A stretch of DNA of 7,239 nt from Planctomycetota bacterium (lineage in GTDB: Bacteria > Planctomycetota > UBA11346), in the NCBI GenBank assembly GCA_947440715.1, contig CANETI010000126.1:1-7239 (forward strand), in the 5' to 3' direction. Shown piece after piece: positions 1 to 4,676 of the stretch. The first letter of the stretch is position 1. Each line of letters opens with the position of its first letter. A program made the position numbers and the translations under genes. Below the pieces are notes generated by a model. It was not told the origin of the DNA, did no database searches, and worked only from the letters and a program-made list of their open reading frames with translations.

Positions 1-2097
1 GACACCTGTTATTCGTGCCACGGCGATAAAAAGCAAAAAGGAAAATTACGGCTCGACGCCAAACCGCTCGCCCTACAAGGCGGCACGAGCGGACTCTCCA
101 TTAAACCAGGTGACAGTAAAAATAGTTATTTGATGCAGCGCATTCGCGGTGAAGGCGATGAGAAGCAAATGCCTGAAAAAGCAGATCCGCTGACCGCTGA
201 ACAAACCGCTATTTTGGCTGCGTGGATTGATGCGGGTGCGGTATGGCCTGACAGCGCATCCGTTCAGGGTGCTACTCTTGCTCAGCATTGGGCTTATGAA
301 AAACCTTTACGTCCAACCATTCCCACTATTAAAAATGCTGAGTGGATAACATCACCGATAGATGCGTTTGTGTTAGAACGCCTAAACCTAGAAAACATTA
401 AACCCGCACCTGCTGCAACTAAAGAAGCACTCATTCGTCGTCTGAGTTTGGATTTGATTGGTTTACCTCCGACCCCTGACGAGGTCTCTGATTTTGTAAA
501 TAACAAGGCAGAAAACGCCTATGAATTATTAGTAAACCGACTTTTGGCTTCGCCACATTACGGCGAACGTTGGGCGCGGCTATGGTTGGATTTAGCGCGC
601 TACGCCGACACCGATGGATTTAATTTTGATAAACAGCGCGTGATGTGGCCATGGCGTGATTGGGTGATCAAAGCCTTCAATAATGACATGCCGTTTGATC
701 AATTTACCATTGAACAACTCGCTGGTGATTTATTGCCCAACGCTACACAAGACCAACGACTCGCCAGTGGTTTTCATCGCAACACCATGGTCAACAGTGA
801 AGGTGGTGTCGATCCGGAAGAGGCTCGTTGGGAAAATTTAATTGATCGTACGAATACCACGGCAGCAGTTTGGATGGGCAGCACCATGGGCTGTGCACAA
901 TGCCACAATCATAAATATGACCCGTTTAGTCAGCGAGATTATTATTCACTCCTCGCTTATTTCGACAACGCCGATGAAGTTTCTTTAACGCTTGAAAATG
1001 GCGACGATAATAAAGCGGACGAAAAAAAGAACTTATCTAGTCTCATTTTCAAAGAAAAAACTGCTTCAAAGCCACAAACTCACCTACGTATACGCGGTGC
1101 TTATGTCAGCAAAGGTGATTTGGTTGTTGCCGCTACACCTGGATTTCTTCCGCCTCCCAATCCTTCATGGCCACAGAATCGTCTGGGATTAGCACGCTGG
1201 TTAATGTCTGATAACCACCCATTAACCGCTCGCGTCATGGTGAATCGCATTTGGGAAACCTATTTTGGCCGTGGGTTAGTAGCGACCAGCGAAGATTTTG
1301 GTACCCAGGGAGAAAAACCAACCCATCCGGCATTATTAGATTGGTTAGCGGTCGAATTTCGGGAAAGCGGTTGGAGCATTAAAAAATTACACCGTCTGAT
1401 CGTCACCAGTGCCATGTATCGTCAGTCATCAACGATCACCTCAGCCTTATTGGAGCGCGATCCCACCAACCAATGGCTTGCTCGCGCGCCACGTTTTCGT
1501 TTAGAAGCGGAATTACTCCGCGACAATGCGTTAGTTATCAGCGGATTGTTTGCTCCAACCGTCGGTGGACCTAGTGTCTTTCCACCTGGTCCAAAAGAAT
1601 TAGGTCGCATTAATACCAATAAAGAAAATATTAAATGGACCACCAGCTCTGGTGAAGATCGCTATCGTCGCGGGTTATATACCTTTTGGCGACGAACCTC
1701 ACCGTATGCCACATTCTCGACCTTTGACGCACCCAGCCGGGAATTCTGCACCCTTAAACGCCCTCGCAGCAATACCCCAATGCAGGCTTTAAGTGCACTC
1801 AATGATCCCGCCTTTTGGGAAGCAGCGCAGGCATTGGGAAAAATCATGGCGACCCATCCAGGCCCGAAAATCGAAGATCGATTACGCGTAGGACTGCAAC
1901 GTTGCGTCGCACGCACACCATCAGATCAAGAAATAAAAGACCTCACTAAAGCTTTTGAACAAGAACGTGTTGTTTTCACCAAAAATATAGACGCGGCAGC
2001 AACCATTTGTGGCGGAAACGGCGACGCAACATTAGCGGCATATATCATGCTGGCCAACGTGTTGCTCAATCTTGATGAAACCATTACGCGGGAATAA
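1..2097 (+). CDS. PSCyt1-PSCyt2-PSD1 (DUF1549/DUF1553) cytochrome c-like protein, 5'-partial
   Basis: The frame is open from base 1 to the TAA at 2095-2097, giving 698 visible residues (numbered from base 1). The true start lies upstream; the TTG/ATG at 130-135 is internal. Residues 3-7 read CYSCH, a CxxCH haem-attachment motif opening a PSCyt1 domain (about 1-83), with Met57 in a QMPEK context as possible axial ligand. PSCyt2 (DUF1549) follows at about 115-325, with SPIDAFV, RRLSLDLIGLPPTP and HYGERWARLWLDLARYADTD, and ends in a second motif, CAQCH (298-302), followed by NHKYDP. PSD1 (DUF1553) covers about 385-675, with NRIWETYFGRGLV, LHRLIVTSAMYRQSS and RSNTPMQALSALNDP. The linker between PSCyt2 and PSD1 is short. 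The family is found mainly in Planctomycetota and Verrucomicrobiota, is predicted to be exported, and has no proven reaction. The missing N-terminus probably carries the signal peptide. The DUF1501 gene starts two bases after the stop, so the two are likely cotranscribed and translationally coupled. Confidence 0.95.
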   Translation, partial: DTCYSCHGDKKQKGKLRLDAKPLALQGGTSGLSIKPGDSKNSYLMQRIRGEGDEKQMPEKADPLTAEQTAILAAWIDAGAVWPDSASVQGATLAQHWAYEKPLRPTIPTIKNAEWITSPIDAFVLERLNLENIKPAPAATKEALIRRLSLDLIGLPPTPDEVSDFVNNKAENAYELLVNRLLASPHYGERWARLWLDLARYADTDGFNFDKQRVMWPWRDWVIKAFNNDMPFDQFTIEQLAGDLLPNATQDQRLASGFHRNTMVNSEGGVDPEEARWENLIDRTNTTAAVWMGSTMGCAQCHNHKYDPFSQRDYYSLLAYFDNADEVSLTLENGDDNKADEKKNLSSLIFKEKTASKPQTHLRIRGAYVSKGDLVVAATPGFLPPPNPSWPQNRLGLARWLMSDNHPLTARVMVNRIWETYFGRGLVATSEDFGTQGEKPTHPALLDWLAVEFRESGWSIKKLHRLIVTSAMYRQSSTITSALLERDPTNQWLARAPRFRLEAELLRDNALVISGLFAPTVGGPSVFPPGPKELGRINTNKENIKWTTSSGEDRYRRGLYTFWRRTSPYATFSTFDAPSREFCTLKRPRSNTPMQALSALNDPAFWEAAQALGKIMATHPGPKIEDRLRVGLQRCVARTPSDQEIKDLTKAFEQERVVFTKNIDAAATICGGNGDATLAAYIMLANVLLNLDETITRE

Positions 2098-2099
2098 CC

Positions 2100-3683
2100 A
2101 TGAAACCGTCCGACTTAATTGACCATATTGAATGCCGCAAAAACGCAGTGACGCAGAAATTGGAGGAGGCGAATTTAAATGGCGAAATGCCAAGCACTTT
2201 GACCTCCTCTGACCTCCGCGCCTCCGCGCCTCCTGTGAATGAAGTCCGTAGCACGTCAGTTAAACAACGTTCACGACGATCACTATTACAAAAAAGTCTG
2301 TTAGGTCTCGGTGCACTCGCACTTGCCCCACATCTAGCTCCGCTCGGTGCTGCAGAACCAGGTCGCAGTGATCCGATGACGCCGAAGCCCTCACATTTTC
2401 CGGCGAAGGCTAAGCGAATTATTTATTTATTCATGGCTGGCGCACCGTCACAGATCGATTTATTTGATTATAAACCGAAATTAACCGAACTAAATGATCA
2501 GCCATGTCCTGAAAGTTTAATTGCCGGTGAACGTTTCGCGTTTATTAAAGGCATTCCGAAATTACTCGGTTCGCCACATACTTTCAAACAACACGGAAAA
2601 AGCGGCATGTGGGTCAGCGATTTGCTTCCACATACGGCCAAGGTGGTTGATAACTTGGCTTTCATTCGCTCGCTCCACACCGATCAATTTAATCACGGTC
2701 CTGCGCAAATCTTTATGAATAGCGGCCATCAAATTGTTGGGCGGCCTAGTATGGGTTCGTGGTTAACGTATGGATTAGGGAGTATCAGCGACAGTTTACC
2801 CGGATTTCTCGTGCTGCTCAGCGGCGATATTGATCCAGGTGCAGGTAATGCTTGTTGGTCGAGTGGATTTTTACCCACGTCGTATCAAGGCGTTCCACTG
2901 CGCACCCAGGGCGAACCCGTGTTATTCGTTGGTAATCCTGACGGTGTTGATGCCGCTGCGCGCCGCCGCAGTTTAGATACTTTACGTAAATTAAACGAAC
3001 AGCACCTGGCAAATACGGGAGATCCCGAAATCGCCACGCGTATTGCTGCTTATGAGATGGCCAATCGCATGCAAACCAGCGTGCCAGAATTAACTGATTT
3101 AAAATCAGAACCCAAACACATCCATGACATGTACGGCAGCATCCCTGGGAAACCAAGCTTCGCGACGAATTGTTTAATGGCACGACGGTTAATTGAACGT
3201 GGATCGCGCGTGGTTCAGCTCTACCATCGTGGCTGGGATCATCACGGTGAAAATAAAAATAAAGATATTCAATCTGGTTTGGGAAAACTCTGTAATGAAA
3301 CCGATCAAGCCTGCGGTGCTCTGATCACCGATCTGAAACAACGTGGATTATTAGATGACACGTTAGTCGTTTGGGGCGGTGAATTCGGTCGCACACCGAT
3401 GAACGAAGCGCGCAATGGTTCGAAATTTCTTGGACGCGATCATCATCCACGCGCCTTCACCATGTGGATGGCCGGCGGTGGCACTAAAGCTGGCGTAATT
3501 CACGGAGAAACCGATGAGATTGGCTACAATGTCATTAAAAATCCCGTTCACGTCCATGACCTACACGCCACGATTTTACACACCATGGGAATCGACCACA
3601 CCAAACTTACTTACCGCTTTCAAGGTCGAGACTACCGATTAACCGACGTACATGGGCATGTCGTTAAAGCCGTGCTGACTTAG
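2100..3683 (+). CDS. DUF1501 family protein with Tat signal
   Basis: This 527-residue protein starts two bases after the PSCyt1/PSCyt2/PSD1 stop, consistent with coupled translation; only a weak GCGGGA lies upstream of the ATG. A twin-arginine signal begins at RSRRSLLQK (57-65), continues through a Gly/Ala/Leu-rich stretch, and probably ends near LGAA (82-85). The mature domain is a clear DUF1501: KRIIYLFMAGAPSQIDLFD (105-123), HGKSGMWVSDLLPH, FNHGPAQIFMNSGHQ, LYHRGWDHHGEN (374-385), VVWGGEFGRTP (423-433), GRDHHP (445-450) and VHDLHATILHTMGID near the end. DUF1501 is considered distantly related to the alkaline phosphatase/sulfatase superfamily, and the His/Asp/Glu clusters are the likely metal-site remnants, but no activity is established. 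Members are often encoded beside PSCyt/PSD1 proteins, as here. The oddity is a 56-residue stretch ahead of the twin arginines, longer than usual, encoded largely by a GC-rich inverted repeat (2144-2228). An internal ATG at 2187 would give a 498-residue form that keeps the Tat signal. Confidence 0.95.
   Translation: MKPSDLIDHIECRKNAVTQKLEEANLNGEMPSTLTSSDLRASAPPVNEVRSTSVKQRSRRSLLQKSLLGLGALALAPHLAPLGAAEPGRSDPMTPKPSHFPAKAKRIIYLFMAGAPSQIDLFDYKPKLTELNDQPCPESLIAGERFAFIKGIPKLLGSPHTFKQHGKSGMWVSDLLPHTAKVVDNLAFIRSLHTDQFNHGPAQIFMNSGHQIVGRPSMGSWLTYGLGSISDSLPGFLVLLSGDIDPGAGNACWSSGFLPTSYQGVPLRTQGEPVLFVGNPDGVDAAARRRSLDTLRKLNEQHLANTGDPEIATRIAAYEMANRMQTSVPELTDLKSEPKHIHDMYGSIPGKPSFATNCLMARRLIERGSRVVQLYHRGWDHHGENKNKDIQSGLGKLCNETDQACGALITDLKQRGLLDDTLVVWGGEFGRTPMNEARNGSKFLGRDHHPRAFTMWMAGGGTKAGVIHGETDEIGYNVIKNPVHVHDLHATILHTMGIDHTKLTYRFQGRDYRLTDVHGHVVKAVLT
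2144..2228. repeat. Imperfect inverted repeat with period-8 arms inside the DUF1501 gene
   Basis: The left arm (2144-2169) and the reverse complement of the right arm (2203-2228) match at 18 of 26 positions without gaps, around a centre of 33 bases. Most mismatches are A/G or C/T. Each arm is built from short degenerate units about 8 bases long: CGCAGTGA then CGCAGAAA on the left, and CCTCCGCG repeated on the right. Similarity to the same pattern continues outside the aligned arms, with CCGCAAAAACG on the left from 2135 and CCTCCTGTGAA on the right to 2239. The composition and symmetry recall dispersed elements seen between genes in planctomycetes, verrucomicrobia and cyanobacteria; that comparison is from memory. 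Here the element lies in frame, encoding roughly residues 13-46 of the DUF1501 protein. The inverted pairing is seen directly; the mobile or dispersed nature is inferred. Confidence 0.6.
2162..2169 (+). promoter_or_regulatory. Shine-Dalgarno-like GGAGGAGG inside the DUF1501 N-terminal coding region
   Basis: GGAGGAGG is far stronger than anything upstream of the annotated ATG at 2100. It stands 9 bases before an out-of-frame ATG (2179), which would make only a 7-residue peptide ending at 2202. It stands 17 bases before an in-frame ATG (2187), a longer spacing than usual. The motif lies in the left arm of the inverted repeat and could pair with CCTCCTC in the right arm, which would hide it in a folded mRNA. 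It may be an accidental by-product of the repeat; a role in initiation is speculative. Confidence 0.2.
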
Positions 3684-3728
3684 TCGTCATTCACCGTTAT
3701 TGAATTCGTATTATATTCAGATCATAAA

Positions 3729-3756
3729 ACACCCCAGTCGAGATCGACTGGGGTGT
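3729..3756. terminator. Strong hairpin between convergent genes, likely bidirectional terminator
   Basis: ACACCCCAGTCG and CGACTGGGGTGT form a perfect 12-base-pair stem around the tetraloop AGAT. It begins 45 bases after the DUF1501 stop and 34 bases after the EF-hand gene stop on the other strand. On the minus strand the stem is followed by TTTATG, so with the last stem base there is a four-T run (GTGTTTTATG). On the plus strand it is followed by GCCCTTATTC, with a poor T tract. The minus-strand terminator role is therefore better supported, and the convergent layout suggests it serves both transcripts. Confidence 0.75.
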
Positions 3757-3790
3757 GCCCTTATTCAAATCGAACCAATTAATCGAAATA

Positions 3791-4399
3791 TTATTTTGCC
3801 GGTTTTTTCGGCGGTTGCCCACCACCAAGTGCTCCCATTGCCGCACGAAATTCTTCCTGCGATAATGCACCGTCATTATTGGCATCGCCTGCCTTGAAGG
3901 CTTTTTCCACGCGTTCGCGCATCGCTTTATCTTTATCATCGCCGCCTTCTGGTGGACGAGGACGGTCGCCGCCGCCTTCTGGTGGACGAGGACGGTCGCC
4001 GCCGCCTTCTGGCGGACGAGGACGATCGCCACCACCTTCTGGTGGACGAGGACGATCGCCACCACCTTCTGGTGGACGTGGACGGTCGCCACCACCTTCT
4101 GGTGGACGTGGACGGTCGCCGCCGCCTTCTGGCGGACGAGGACGATCACCGCCACCTTCCATTCGTTTTTCCATCATTGCACGAAGGCCATGGCCAAATT
4201 CCGGCATGGAGACAGCGCCATTGCTGTCGTGGTCAAATTTAGCAAATAAATTTCCCGCTTCGGGTCGTTCGCCAAGATCTGGTTTATGCTCACCTGCTGG
4301 ACGATCAGGGCGTACACCCGGACCTTCGCCCTCACCGGCATGGATTACAGGAACTGCAATCAAAGCTGCAGCCAAAATCGTAAGCGTACGAGTAAACAT
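3791..4399 (-). CDS. Secreted EF-hand protein with seven-copy GGGDRPRPPE linker
   Basis: A 202-residue protein. I chose the start at 4399 because AGGAG lies 6 bases upstream and the first residues form a classic signal peptide: MFTRT, then a hydrophobic LTILAAALIAVPVI, then a likely cleavage after HA near residue 21. An in-frame ATG farther upstream (4468) has no ribosome binding site and would bury the signal. The mature part has an acidic, Pro/Gly-rich segment, EF-hand loop one (DHDSNGAVSMPE, 56-67), seven perfect copies of GGGDRPRPPE (82-151), EF-hand loop two (DANNDGALSQEE, 172-183), and a short basic tail ending KKPAK. Both loops keep the calcium ligands at positions 1, 3, 5, 9 and 12. 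Small exported EF-hand proteins with Pro/Gly/Glu-rich low complexity are common in planctomycetes and relatives; their partners are mostly unknown. Calcium binding is likely, any further role is not known. It lies on the same strand as and downstream of the rhamnosidase gene, but 277 bases away. Confidence 0.88.
   Translation of the reverse strand: MFTRTLTILAAALIAVPVIHAGEGEGPGVRPDRPAGEHKPDLGERPEAGNLFAKFDHDSNGAVSMPEFGHGLRAMMEKRMEGGGDRPRPPEGGGDRPRPPEGGGDRPRPPEGGGDRPRPPEGGGDRPRPPEGGGDRPRPPEGGGDRPRPPEGGDDKDKAMRERVEKAFKAGDANNDGALSQEEFRAAMGALGGGQPPKKPAK
3941..4160 (-). repeat. 30-base coding tandem repeat encoding GGGDRPRPPE, seven copies
   Basis: Six full 30-base units run from 3961 to 4140, with 20 matching bases before and a diverged part-unit after, to about 4160. 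In register with the protein this gives seven exact decapeptides. The units differ at offsets 5, 11, 14, 23 and 29 (and 8 in the last part-unit), all of which are third codon positions in the EF-hand frame (GAC/GAT, CCT/CCA, CCA/CCG, GGC/GGT). The second and sixth full units are identical to each other, while the third to fifth form a related sub-group. Because 30 is a multiple of three, every frame on both strands stays open here, which creates long spurious reading frames. Confidence 0.95.
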
Positions 4400-4469
4400 A
4401 AGAAACTCCTGTGACCCGAACTGATGGGCGGTATTGCCCAGGGGCCTGGGTGGGTCGCCAGTAAACATA
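4391..4469 (-). repeat. 10-base direct repeat around two in-frame ATG codons
   Basis: AGTAAACATA (plus strand) occurs at 4391-4400 and again at 4460-4469. On the minus strand both copies read TATGTTTACT and put an ATG-TTT-ACT (Met-Phe-Thr) in the same frame, 69 bases apart. Only the downstream copy (ATG at 4399) has a Shine-Dalgarno sequence and leads directly into a signal peptide. The upstream copy could be chance or the remains of a short duplication. Confidence 0.5.
4406..4410 (-). promoter_or_regulatory. Ribosome binding site AGGAG for the EF-hand gene
   Basis: On the minus strand AGGAG is followed by a six-base spacer (TTTCTT) and the ATG at 4399. This decides the start over the upstream in-frame ATG at 4468, which has no such motif. 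Confidence 0.8.
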
Positions 4470-4538
4470 CACCACAAACATGAGGGGATGATGAGGATAA
4501 AGGAACAATAATGATCACAAAAAACTGACGTCGGCCTG

Positions 4539-4566
4539 ATAATAGCCACGCCCGACTTCGTCACAA
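4539..4566 (-). promoter_or_regulatory. Candidate sigma70-type promoter upstream of the EF-hand gene
   Basis: On the minus strand TTGTGA (4566-4561; 4 of 6 to the -35 consensus) and TATTAT (4544-4539; 5 of 6 to the -10 consensus) are separated by 16 bases. Transcription would begin near 4532 and leave a leader of about 130 bases before the ATG at 4399. That leader contains a GC-rich segment with a short CCCAG/CTGGG hairpin at about 4437-4450. No promoter logo is known for this organism, so this is a pattern match only. Confidence 0.3.
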
Positions 4567-4577
4567 ATATATATTTG
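4564..4577. promoter_or_regulatory. Perfect 14-base AT-rich palindrome, possible operator
   Basis: CAAATATATATTTG is its own reverse complement and partly overlaps the candidate -35 element of the EF-hand promoter. Its position would suit a repressor or other dimeric DNA-binding protein. AT-rich palindromes also arise by chance in AT-rich gaps, so the functional reading is weak. Confidence 0.25.
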
Positions 4578-4676
4578 ACAAATGCTTATGTGTTCTTTTT
4601 CTCTTGTTGTCCTGAAAAACTCCTCGCTCGTCGCCACCAGGAAGACCCTCGTTCAGACTGCATATACAAAATAACA

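Noticed and set aside
2818..3183. 121-residue minus-strand frame inside the DUF1501 gene
   Set aside because: It is antisense to a strongly conserved coding region and has no recognisable domain or ribosome binding site.
3697..4155. Minus-strand frame with VLVHQKAAAT repeats overlapping the EF-hand gene
   Set aside because: It is a shifted frame of the same tandem repeat, and its codons place the observed variation outside third positions. It also runs through the terminator hairpin.
3941..4160. Regular 30-base repeats resembling a CRISPR array
   Set aside because: The units abut without spacers, lie in frame in a coding sequence and encode an exact peptide repeat; no cas genes are present.
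3879..4424. Long plus-strand reading frame (181 residues) rich in SGGRGRSPPP across the EF-hand gene
   Set aside because: It is the antisense of the 30-base repeat, which keeps all frames open. It has no ribosome binding site or domain, and the minus-strand frame has a signal peptide, two EF-hands and wobble-only variation.
4400..4564. N-terminal extension of the EF-hand protein up to 4564
   Set aside because: No ribosome binding site precedes the upstream starts, the extension has no recognisable domain, and it would bury a good signal peptide that begins six bases after AGGAG.
4575..4603. Plus-strand TTGACA as a promoter
   Set aside because: The sequence 17 bases downstream (TTTCTC) is not a -10 element and no plus-strand gene follows.
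4609..4658. Imperfect hairpin downstream of the rhamnosidase stop (GTCTGAA with TTCAGGAC)
   Set aside because: About seven pairs with a bulge around a loop of some 35 bases is too weak, and no T tract follows the stem, so I do not call a terminator or RNA element.
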